DNA of 64,000 bases, from the NCBI GenBank assembly GCA_029263015.1, contig JAJCYI010000187.1:1-64000 (forward strand). Reading direction: 5' to 3'. The notes under the pieces are model-generated. The model did not search any database. It was not told the origin of the DNA and saw only the letters and a program-made list of their open reading frames with translations. Each line of letters starts with the position of its first letter. Positions within the stretch are counted from its first letter, which is position 1. The position numbers were made by a program, and so were the translations under genes. This document shows positions 15,968 to 24,190 of this stretch, piece after piece. The DNA comes from Saprospiraceae bacterium. Lineage in GTDB: Bacteria > Bacteroidota > Bacteroidia > Chitinophagales > Saprospiraceae.

Positions 15968-17716
15968 ATGGATACCGACATGCATATCATAACTCTCGAT
16001 AAAAGGAAGCACGAATTCTTATTGGAGCAGAAACGAAAGGATGTATTTACACAAGAGCCAATTAGGGCTGGTGACAGGGTAATTGCTTGTGGGGGAATGG
16101 GCGGAGATTGTGATAGTGTCTATTTGGCAGACTCTTGGTCTGCACAAGGCTACAAATGTTCAAACTGCAACGAAGTAGGACTGACCCTATCGGAAATAGT
16201 ACAGAAGCCACAAGTATACTTCAAAGAACCTGTTATCCTTGACTTTAGGGTCAATCCAAAAAAAATTATTCCAGGAGAGCCCGTACTGGTAAGTTGGAAA
16301 GTTGATAAGGCTGAAGCCATTCTGCTTAATGAAGTTGTCGTTTCCGGAGAAACACAAATCAATGACAGGCCTCTTCGCCCAACTAAATATGTTCTCAAAG
16401 CAAGGAACTCAAAAGGTTGGGCTAAAGAGCGGGTTGAAGAAGTTCGTTTAGCTACAATTAGAGCAAGGCTTTTTATTGAGCCTGAAGTTGTTGTAGCTGG
16501 GCAACCGACCCATTTGCGTTGGGAGATTGAGAATGCTACCAGAGCGAGTTTAGACAATGGATTGGGAGCTATAAAAGAGTTAGAAAGTGGGCGAATGAAA
16601 ATCTCCCCAAGGAAAGACACCCACTATACCCTGACGGCAAGCAATGGTTTCGAAGAGGTACAAGCGAGTGCTTATGTTCGTTTGCCGGAGGTGTCAATCA
16701 TTCACTTCAGTGCCGAGCATGATACAGTTACGAGCGGCTCTTCCGAAATACTCAGTTGGCAAACGCAAAATTCCGAACGTGTAGAAATCAGCGGTATTGG
16801 GGAGGTTACAGAGACCAGTATTGAATACTCTGTAAATGAAACAAATGATTTTCAATTGGAACTAACAGCGTATGGTTTGTATGGCGAAAAGGTTTCAAAA
16901 AGGAGTTTGACACTGAAGGTCGCTCGAATAGAGAGCTTAGAGGTAGAGCAATATGGTTCTGCAACCCAAAGACAATACCGTTTGACCTGGCAATCACACT
17001 ATCTTGAAAACCTTAAACTTGACCATGGTGTAGGCGAAGTTTCTGGAAGGTCTGAAACCATACCTTCAAGTGACGAAGAAATCGCTTATACACTTATAGG
17101 AGAAACACAGTTTGGGCAAAAGGTAAGTCGTTCCCTTACACTAAGGCCAGCACAGATTCATTTATTCGAAGCTTTTCCCATATATGCTTTCATCGGCATG
17201 AAGGGCAAATTACAATGGGACGTGTCGAATGCACAAAGACTTGAAATTGACAAAGGAATTGGCGTTGTGTCCGGCAATGAACATTCTTTTATATTCAGTG
17301 AACAACATGCACGACTGACCTTGACGGCATACGGGGAAATTAACGTTGCCACCCACATGTTTGAGCTGAAAATTGCCCGTCCGCCATCAATTGTTCTGGT
17401 CAAAGTACCAACACCTGCGGTTGAAATGAAGCTGAGCATCCCTACTGTTAGTGTAAAAACCGATTTGCTTGATACCGGATTGAAAATAGCCAGCCGCCCT
17501 ATTCCACAATTCAAAAGAGATAGCCATGGATTATATGCAAAACTTCCTGAAGTGAAAGGTTTCAAAAACTCAATAGCCTTAGAACTAGGAAAGCTAAATC
17601 CGCTCGACGAATTTGTGACCAAAAAGTTTGAGGTCTGGAAACTGCTTACTGAAAAAATGAAAGAAAAAATATTAAATCACATTTACAATGGCAAAAAACA
17701 CCAACAATCCCAATAG
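15968..17716 (+). CDS. RING/treble-clef-like protein with tandem Ig-like domains, candidate E3
   Basis: 582 residues from the ATG at 15968. The first 75 residues resemble the prokaryotic RING/U-box-like fingers of ubiquitin-type operons: DVFTQEPIRAGDRVIAC ('..C..EPi..GD.Vv.C') continues with Cys48, Trp57 and the pair Cys64/Cys67 (YKCSNC). Only four Cys remain (41, 48, 64, 67), so one zinc site is kept and the first Cys pair of a true RING is missing, as in U-boxes. Residues about 85-470 form about five Ig-like repeats, each with a 'G.P....W...NA....i..GiG.v' core (GEPVLVSWKV, GQPTHLRWEI, SSEILSWQTQ, RQYRLTWQSH, GKLQWDVSNA). There is no signal peptide, so it is cytoplasmic. Its place in the operon suggests an E3-like adaptor. 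It overlaps the next gene by 29 bases. Confidence 0.65.
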   Translation: MDTDMHIITLDKRKHEFLLEQKRKDVFTQEPIRAGDRVIACGGMGGDCDSVYLADSWSAQGYKCSNCNEVGLTLSEIVQKPQVYFKEPVILDFRVNPKKIIPGEPVLVSWKVDKAEAILLNEVVVSGETQINDRPLRPTKYVLKARNSKGWAKERVEEVRLATIRARLFIEPEVVVAGQPTHLRWEIENATRASLDNGLGAIKELESGRMKISPRKDTHYTLTASNGFEEVQASAYVRLPEVSIIHFSAEHDTVTSGSSEILSWQTQNSERVEISGIGEVTETSIEYSVNETNDFQLELTAYGLYGEKVSKRSLTLKVARIESLEVEQYGSATQRQYRLTWQSHYLENLKLDHGVGEVSGRSETIPSSDEEIAYTLIGETQFGQKVSRSLTLRPAQIHLFEAFPIYAFIGMKGKLQWDVSNAQRLEIDKGIGVVSGNEHSFIFSEQHARLTLTAYGEINVATHMFELKIARPPSIVLVKVPTPAVEMKLSIPTVSVKTDLLDTGLKIASRPIPQFKRDSHGLYAKLPEVKGFKNSIALELGKLNPLDEFVTKKFEVWKLLTEKMKEKILNHIYNGKKHQQSQ

Positions 17717-19133
17717 ATTCATCACTGCAGTACGGCATAGACTATACCCATTCCTTTGGTTCATTGCCAGTTCTAATGAAAAAATCCTTCAGAACAGCCC
17801 AACGCAAGAACAGGATAAACATTTCGGTTATGGCATGGCCATCCTCCTGACTGCAATGGCTGCCACCGTATCGGGCTTTTTTGCTTTTTCGCTTATCATC
17901 AGGGACGATGCCGGGCTCCCCTTGAGAATTCCAGCCATGCTTGTTGCCTTCCTTTGGGGCATCATCATTCTCAACCTTGACAGAATCATGGTGGGCAGCA
18001 TGAAAAAGGATATAAGCAATCGAAGAAGCAAAGAGTTACTGCCTGTTCTACCACGTATTTTGTTAGCAGCTGTCATTGCCTTGGTAATCAGCAAACCAAT
18101 TGAAATCGAATTGCTGAAGGATCAAATAGTGGCAGACCAAGTAAAAAATAGAGAAAAAGAAGTGGCCTACACCGTTGCAATTATCAACGAAGAAATTTCT
18201 ACCAGAACAACAAATGTTGATAGTGCGAAACAGAAAGTCGAGTCTTTAAACGAAGATAAAAGAGGTATTAAAAAAGAGGAAGGATACTTGGAGTTACATT
18301 CCCGATACAACGCTTGCATAGACAAGGAAAAAGCTCTTAGTAAAGAGAAGGAGATAGTTCAGGCATCAATAAACGGGCTAACTTCTGATGATAGATACTC
18401 ATATCTTGAGGAGAAAAAGGATAGTAATGGAGTTGTTGTCAGCAGTGTAAGAAAGTTAACTAATAAGGGCAATAGCAGAAGGGGTTATCTTGTAAAACTT
18501 CGAAAGTCTAAGACTACAAAGTTGAATAAATTAAATTGTTCTTTATTAGAAAGTCAAAGGAATACATATTATGATAACCGTGCCGCAGAAATAGATACTT
18601 CTTTGTCTCGTGAAAAAAAAACAATACTGATAGGCTCTGTATGGATCAGAAATAAGGAGAAAGGAAGAGATTCAACTATAGAGAAGAATGATAAAATTTT
18701 AAAATCTGCGGATAAAGATTTCTTTGGCTTACTGGATGACTTAGGCAAATTAAAAGCAAATAATTCTAATATCAGGTGGGCAAGCTGGCTGCTCGCAAGC
18801 TTATTCTTCATTCTCGAAATAGCGCCGATTTTCGTCAAGTGGATTTCTGACCGGGGCATCTATGATGAACTTTTGGAAGCAGACGAAAACCTCATAAGAA
18901 ATGAAATTCGCCAACAGGCAAGCGAGAACCAAATTCAGTTGGAGTCAACCATTGCAAATGGACAAGCATACCTCAACGCTGACTCCACGGCCAATCAGCA
19001 GTTATTGGAAAAGGTCATGGTTGCCCAAAGTGTAATTGGGCAAAAGATTGTGGAAGAGTGGCAGAACAGCGAATTGGAGAAGTTGGAAAGCAACCGTGAA
19101 GAATATCTGAAAGATCACATTCTTCAATCTTAA
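17688..19133 (+). CDS. DUF4407 inner-membrane protein with long coiled coil
   Basis: 481 residues in the DUF4407 layout: a cytoplasmic start (1-45), transmembrane segments at about 47-70 (MAILLTAMAATVSGFFAF), 82-105 and 125-142, a long charged coiled-coil region facing one side (about 150-350), a last membrane helix (about 362-382, ASWLLASLFFILEIAPIFV), and a C-terminal coiled coil (about 395-475). DUF4407 proteins are found in bacterial conflict and signalling clusters, and their activity is unknown. It overlaps the RING-like gene by 29 bases and is followed after 11 bases by the EAD11 protein, so it is an integral part of the operon and would anchor the pathway to the membrane. Confidence 0.85.
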   Translation: MAKNTNNPNRFITAVRHRLYPFLWFIASSNEKILQNSPTQEQDKHFGYGMAILLTAMAATVSGFFAFSLIIRDDAGLPLRIPAMLVAFLWGIIILNLDRIMVGSMKKDISNRRSKELLPVLPRILLAAVIALVISKPIEIELLKDQIVADQVKNREKEVAYTVAIINEEISTRTTNVDSAKQKVESLNEDKRGIKKEEGYLELHSRYNACIDKEKALSKEKEIVQASINGLTSDDRYSYLEEKKDSNGVVVSSVRKLTNKGNSRRGYLVKLRKSKTTKLNKLNCSLLESQRNTYYDNRAAEIDTSLSREKKTILIGSVWIRNKEKGRDSTIEKNDKILKSADKDFFGLLDDLGKLKANNSNIRWASWLLASLFFILEIAPIFVKWISDRGIYDELLEADENLIRNEIRQQASENQIQLESTIANGQAYLNADSTANQQLLEKVMVAQSVIGQKIVEEWQNSELEKLESNREEYLKDHILQS

Positions 19134-19144
19134 AATTCAGAAAT

Positions 19145-21820
19145 ATGACAGACGAAATAATTGAAAATAAAAAAGAAGGTGAAAATTCACCTGAATTATT
19201 AACAAATGATTCTATAGTTGATGCCACAGAGCCAGAGGTTGAAGAGCCAGAGGTTGATTCTGTCCCTTCAACCTCTGGTGACCAAGATTATGTTAATAAT
19301 CTTATCATAGAAGGCAAAACAGAAGAAGCTTTGAAGTGGTTGGATTCCAAAGGTTATGAAGTAGCTTCTTTAATTAGTAATTATAAGGATACGAAAAAAG
19401 CGCTGAATTATACTATCAGTTTCGAAGAGTATTCCCGCAATAAAAATAAAATCCACGACAGGATTCAAGAAGTAATTAGTGAAGGACAAAAAAAACATGA
19501 TGAGCAATATTTCAATTCAGACAAAGATAACTTCGATGACATACATGAGCCTGTTTTATATCAAGCCAATTCGCACCAATTACTTACAATGAACCTTGAA
19601 GAAGCTATGTTTAAGAAGGTTCTTCAAAAAAGAGTACTATTTGTGCGTTGCCAAGACAGCTCCATTTTGTTTTCCGCCAAGCAGTCCATTGTTAAATGGC
19701 ATCTAAGTAGTGATGTTAAAAATGTTAAATTCTTTCAACCTACACTTGACATAAGTCAATTGGAAGAAAGACAACGTTTTGACATTGGCTACTACGAAAA
19801 AAAAATCCGGAAGCGCAATGTTCCTACTGTTGTATTTATAGAGCGCCCTCCCATTCGTTTTTTAAATGCTTTTGAAAAGACCTACCATAGAGCGGATCAG
19901 ATTTGCAATCACTTGAAGTCCAATAATCTTGCCCTGATTTGCCTATTACCTTCCAGTAAATATGAACGGGAAGAGTTTGACAAACTGTACTGTTCTATAA
20001 AAACAGAAACTAAGGGGTTATTTGAGTTTTGGGAAATACCATACCTCCGCCCTTTCCTTGAGAAACATTTCGACAAAGATACTGCTACCGACTTGGCTTC
20101 AAAAGTTCTAGAAATGAGGGTAGTTGAAGAGGATATATATTCAGATGTTCAAAGCATTCCAATAACGGATTCTCTTAGCTATTTTGATTCACTTAAAGAA
20201 AAAATACAAGAGCGGGTTTCACATAAGAAAAAAGACTTGGAAAAACTACAAGAGTGCTTCGAAATAGGGGATTACTTACAAAGGGTTGTGCTTTTTACAG
20301 GAGCGTTTTTTCCTAGCGTTGCTTGGAAGGAGTTTGATTTACTCATTGGTTTTTTTCTACAAAGCGCACCTTCAGTTCCAAAAGCACGGGAAAAAGAGGG
20401 GGAAACAACTCTTCCAGAATTATCCTGGACTGAAAAGTGGAAAGCCAAAAATGTAGAGTTGATGAGTAACTGCTTATTAAAGACCATGAATAAAGATGAG
20501 GGACGAGTTATAGAATTTACCCAGCAGACGTACGGGCAACATCTGAAAGAGTTCCTATTGGAAGACTATTATCCATTCATTGAACCCTTTCTTCAGCAAG
20601 CAAGTAATTCGGGTTTTTTGTTTGGCAATTTCAGCGAGCGAATGTTGAGGAGTAACATCCAACTTATTTTAGTGGCTACCCGAAATGACCCAAATACTTA
20701 TGATGAATTTTGGTTAAAGAATATCGTTGTAAATATCAAAGCAAACTTTGAAGGGCTAGACACTAGTGGTTTATCAAGAGATAGCCACTTTTCTCAAGTT
20801 ATCGAGCTATATCAGCAATTTGCTGTAAAGCTCCACTACAAGCAATTATCCTTTTCTCGCTTGACTGATTTGATTAAGGAGTTATTGACTGAAAAGGATA
20901 CACCTATCTTACAGAACATTGTCGAAAAATTCGTTAAAATGTTGGTAGATAGTTCTGATGCGAAAATTGATGCTCTCGACATTGTCCTTCAATTATATCA
21001 GCATCTTAAAGGGACACCTAATTTTAATGAAGATTTGGTTTTGAACAATATCAAACGGTTGATAAATGAGGGTAACTATGAACAAAAGTGGGATACCTAT
21101 AAGGCACTTTTTCAAGTGTTGAATATAGATGAATTGTTCGACATAATGGAAGCTTGGCGAAACATTGACAAACAAACTGATCTGGCCCCAGTGGAAGAAT
21201 ATGTCTGTCGATTTTATTACGATTATAGCATGGCACAACTATTTAATGTAGAGGAGAGCCAGTACGGACAAGATCCGCCAACACTTTTTTCAGAATTAAT
21301 TGGCAATATCGAACCTAGTGGTACAAGCCAAATGGTATTGCTTTTTGACCGACTATTTGACAATAGGATGGACCAAGTGATGACCAAATTTTTGGTTAAG
21401 CAACCGGAATACCTATCCCCTATCATTCAAGTACCTATTCCCTTGGAAAACACAGCGAAACCTGAAGATGCCAAAAAAGCATGGGCTAAATTACTAGCGA
21501 ATTTAATTGAAGGCTGGACTTGGGTCATTTATGGGTTTCAAGAGGGAAGAATCAAATCTACAGCTACTAATGCTTGTCTCGATAATTTGCTGAAACAGGT
21601 TTTCAGCCGTGCATCAAAGACACAATCAAAAGAAATACTTGCTTGGTGGAGTCAGAAAACGATTGGTGTATATAGTGAAATCATCAGAAGCATCAACAAT
21701 TCCAACTTAAAGCCCAAAGAGAAAGAGCAAGAAAAAACTGGCTTTGTACTGAGAAGGGAGCACCTTCGGCATATGCAAAAGCGAGCAATAAAAATCCATT
21801 CAACTATCCATAAATCATAA
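19145..21820 (+). CDS. Large protein with N-terminal EAD11-like domain and degenerate NTPase-like core
   Basis: 891 residues. The first 45 are acidic and Pro-rich, with a duplicated EPEVEEPEV stretch. Residues 49-112 match the Effector-Associated Domain 11 pattern: YVNNLIIEGKTEEALKWL, SLISNYKDTKKALNYTISFE, then YSRNKNKIHDRIQEVIS. The same domain ends the adaptor at 29775. Residues about 150-330 look like an alpha/beta nucleotide-binding core without a P-loop (RVLFVRCQDSSILFSAKQSI; a Walker-B-like NVPTVVFIE), fitting the inactive STAND ('iSTAND') domains described with EADs. The remainder is a large helical repeat region. I infer a sensor or scaffold that recruits EAD11 partners to the membrane-bound conjugation machinery. 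Confidence 0.6.
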   Translation: MTDEIIENKKEGENSPELLTNDSIVDATEPEVEEPEVDSVPSTSGDQDYVNNLIIEGKTEEALKWLDSKGYEVASLISNYKDTKKALNYTISFEEYSRNKNKIHDRIQEVISEGQKKHDEQYFNSDKDNFDDIHEPVLYQANSHQLLTMNLEEAMFKKVLQKRVLFVRCQDSSILFSAKQSIVKWHLSSDVKNVKFFQPTLDISQLEERQRFDIGYYEKKIRKRNVPTVVFIERPPIRFLNAFEKTYHRADQICNHLKSNNLALICLLPSSKYEREEFDKLYCSIKTETKGLFEFWEIPYLRPFLEKHFDKDTATDLASKVLEMRVVEEDIYSDVQSIPITDSLSYFDSLKEKIQERVSHKKKDLEKLQECFEIGDYLQRVVLFTGAFFPSVAWKEFDLLIGFFLQSAPSVPKAREKEGETTLPELSWTEKWKAKNVELMSNCLLKTMNKDEGRVIEFTQQTYGQHLKEFLLEDYYPFIEPFLQQASNSGFLFGNFSERMLRSNIQLILVATRNDPNTYDEFWLKNIVVNIKANFEGLDTSGLSRDSHFSQVIELYQQFAVKLHYKQLSFSRLTDLIKELLTEKDTPILQNIVEKFVKMLVDSSDAKIDALDIVLQLYQHLKGTPNFNEDLVLNNIKRLINEGNYEQKWDTYKALFQVLNIDELFDIMEAWRNIDKQTDLAPVEEYVCRFYYDYSMAQLFNVEESQYGQDPPTLFSELIGNIEPSGTSQMVLLFDRLFDNRMDQVMTKFLVKQPEYLSPIIQVPIPLENTAKPEDAKKAWAKLLANLIEGWTWVIYGFQEGRIKSTATNACLDNLLKQVFSRASKTQSKEILAWWSQKTIGVYSEIIRSINNSNLKPKEKEQEKTGFVLRREHLRHMQKRAIKIHSTIHKS

Positions 21821-21830
21821 TAACAGCACT

Positions 21831-24119
21831 ATGTCAACGAAAAAATTCCAAATCCACAATCCAAACCCTACCTCTTCTGGACGTTTCGTGATTCATCAGG
21901 ACAAAGAAGTGAGTGAACACAGTGCCGCTTTATTTCTGCTCGAACCTGTCCTAAGAAAAGTAGATAATGCACATCCTACACTTGCCAGCGGTGCGGTTCA
22001 AAAGGTTATTAAATTCGACCGAAGAAAAGGAAAGGTAGTCACTGGTTTTGATATTAGTTGGCTCAGGGATAGACAAGAAGACTATTACTTGGTAACCAGT
22101 GGAAGAAGTATGGAAACACCTCGCATGGGATTTCAGGTTAATTACCGGACATACGGTTATGTATGGCTACACGCAGAGTTCACCATACGCTGTTTGCCAG
22201 GATTGGAAGAAAAATTGGTAGAAACTCTTGCAAGAGACCTCAATCCTGCCTTCGTACTCGATCAACTTATCACAAAATGGGTATCCGAAGTTGTCGAAGC
22301 ATCGCAACTCGACATGATAAAAAATTTAACAGGTTTCAAAGGTGTGTTCCGACAAGAAATGTCTCAGCGGGCTGCTACTATAGGTTTGGAAATGGAGGTA
22401 CGATTTTTCTTGAAAAATGAAGACAAGCGGGAATCCATGGACATAGATTCGAGAGGTTTTTTCAATGTTCAACCCCGCAGTTATTCCGATTTTGTCAGAC
22501 TGAGTTTTTCTGCCCGACTTCAAGTTGATGATAGGCAAGGTGGTTCCGCATCTCTTTTTCATGACCAACAAGAAAAGTTGCGTGAATTGTTGATTGACGG
22601 GATCAAAAACATCACAAGGCTTGATTTCACCTATAACCAACTTTTCAACGATCTGAATGGCAGTGTACGTGACCGTTTAATAGAGATGCTAAACGAGTGG
22701 TTGCGTCTAAAAAATACAGGAAGGGAAATTGCAGAAATTCGATTTGAAACCGATGAGGTATTTGAGCCATTTATGTTGGAGAAATTCCATATCGTTTGCC
22801 CTTTACGTGACGGCGTCGAAATCACTTTGGTCAATACCGTAACGTTAAATCTGGAAAACCCCGAGGTTTACAAGACGAAACGCATTACCGATTTACGGGA
22901 GTGGACATCGAGGATGTTGACCCGAATTGCCATTCGTGAGTTAGTTGGGGCATCATTTGCCGATATGGTTGCCGAATTGCATACTTATGAAGCCAGCATC
23001 AAACGGGAATTTGAAGTGGAAGCGCAACAAATCGGCTACGACGTACAGTATTTTTTGACTTCCAGGGAGGTTGACACAGGTACGGTTGACCGTATCGAAT
23101 TTGAGTTAGATGAAGACCAATGGGAGTTTCCAACTTCTATTGATGGGGTCAACGTTAAGTTAAATGTAATAGTCAACGGCAGGATAAGAGATTTCCAATA
23201 TGAGAAACTCCGGAAACACTTGCGTCCTGATGTTGACCTGACAAGTGTAATTCGCAAAGAAGTTTACCGAAAAACCCGGCATTTTCTTCACTCAACTGAC
23301 CCAAATGATTTTTACACCAAGTTTGAAGGAAGTATTGCCGATGAATTAACCAATAGAATATTAAGCAAACTTGTTGAAGAATTCAACTTGGAAAGGGAAA
23401 CTGATATCATTCTAAAGCGATTGGAAACCGATCTCATAGAGAGGTTGCGAAAACTCCAAACAGGATTTCATACATGCATTGTCGAGAGCAATGATAATCG
23501 CCTTATATTTGAGTCAAAGTTTTCTGTCTTAAGGATATATCCAGAGACAATGCAGCGATTTAAGTCATTGAATTATTCAAGCATAGAATCTGAAATAGGA
23601 GCCATTTCCAATATTCTGAAAGCTCATCTAAATCCAGAATTAAATCTGTATTCTATTCATATTGCTGACTTGGACGACCCAAGATTGCTAAACAAGGTCT
23701 TTGAACTATTAGAAGATTCCGCAGTAATAGTGCGAGATGAATTTGGATTGGAAATTCAAATTAGTAAGGGACTTTGGCGGCTTCCAAATGAGGACGAAAA
23801 ATATAAGCAAAAAAGAAAAAAAGTAGTTGGAAAAGCAAACGAAGACCTACTTAATGAACAAATGAAGGTACGGTTGTTACAATACAAAAGCCAAGCTAAG
23901 CAGTTGGACGAAATCAACGGACAAATTGAATTGGCAACAAGCTCAGATGATCATGAACGGTTAAAAAAACTCAAAAAAGAAAAAAAACGGATAGAAGAAA
24001 TAGTTTACAAAGCTGATTCATTTGGAACTTTAACTGAAAAACCTACTAAACAGCTTAAACAAGCAAAAAATGAAATGACTGAAAAACTACTTGGTAGTGG
24101 TTGGGATACTTCAACATAA
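21831..24119 (+). CDS. SPFH/Band-7-like repeat protein
   Basis: 762 residues, starting 11 bases after the preceding gene. At least two, perhaps three, copies of a beta-rich unit followed by long helices can be read: residues about 85-200 (VNYRTYGYVWLHAEFTIRCL...LEMEVRFFL), about 290-410 (VEITLVNTVTLNL...AQQIGYDVQYFLTS) and about 430-550 (NVKLNVIVNGRI...). The order, strand 'v.v.Yrv..', a helix pair ending in 'l.dli..l..rl...gi.i..v.f', is that of SPFH/Band-7 (stomatin/flotillin) domains, which oligomerise at membranes. There is no own membrane helix: anchoring could come from the DUF4407 protein. The C-terminus (about 640-762) is a charged coiled coil. The family assignment is by pattern only. 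Confidence 0.45.
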   Translation: MSTKKFQIHNPNPTSSGRFVIHQDKEVSEHSAALFLLEPVLRKVDNAHPTLASGAVQKVIKFDRRKGKVVTGFDISWLRDRQEDYYLVTSGRSMETPRMGFQVNYRTYGYVWLHAEFTIRCLPGLEEKLVETLARDLNPAFVLDQLITKWVSEVVEASQLDMIKNLTGFKGVFRQEMSQRAATIGLEMEVRFFLKNEDKRESMDIDSRGFFNVQPRSYSDFVRLSFSARLQVDDRQGGSASLFHDQQEKLRELLIDGIKNITRLDFTYNQLFNDLNGSVRDRLIEMLNEWLRLKNTGREIAEIRFETDEVFEPFMLEKFHIVCPLRDGVEITLVNTVTLNLENPEVYKTKRITDLREWTSRMLTRIAIRELVGASFADMVAELHTYEASIKREFEVEAQQIGYDVQYFLTSREVDTGTVDRIEFELDEDQWEFPTSIDGVNVKLNVIVNGRIRDFQYEKLRKHLRPDVDLTSVIRKEVYRKTRHFLHSTDPNDFYTKFEGSIADELTNRILSKLVEEFNLERETDIILKRLETDLIERLRKLQTGFHTCIVESNDNRLIFESKFSVLRIYPETMQRFKSLNYSSIESEIGAISNILKAHLNPELNLYSIHIADLDDPRLLNKVFELLEDSAVIVRDEFGLEIQISKGLWRLPNEDEKYKQKRKKVVGKANEDLLNEQMKVRLLQYKSQAKQLDEINGQIELATSSDDHERLKKLKKEKKRIEEIVYKADSFGTLTEKPTKQLKQAKNEMTEKLLGSGWDTST

Positions 24120-24190
24120 GAATCTGGTTAATTTTGATTCAAGGTTTCCAAGATTGTAAGTAACTCGAAAGACATAAAAGTAAAAGTAAC

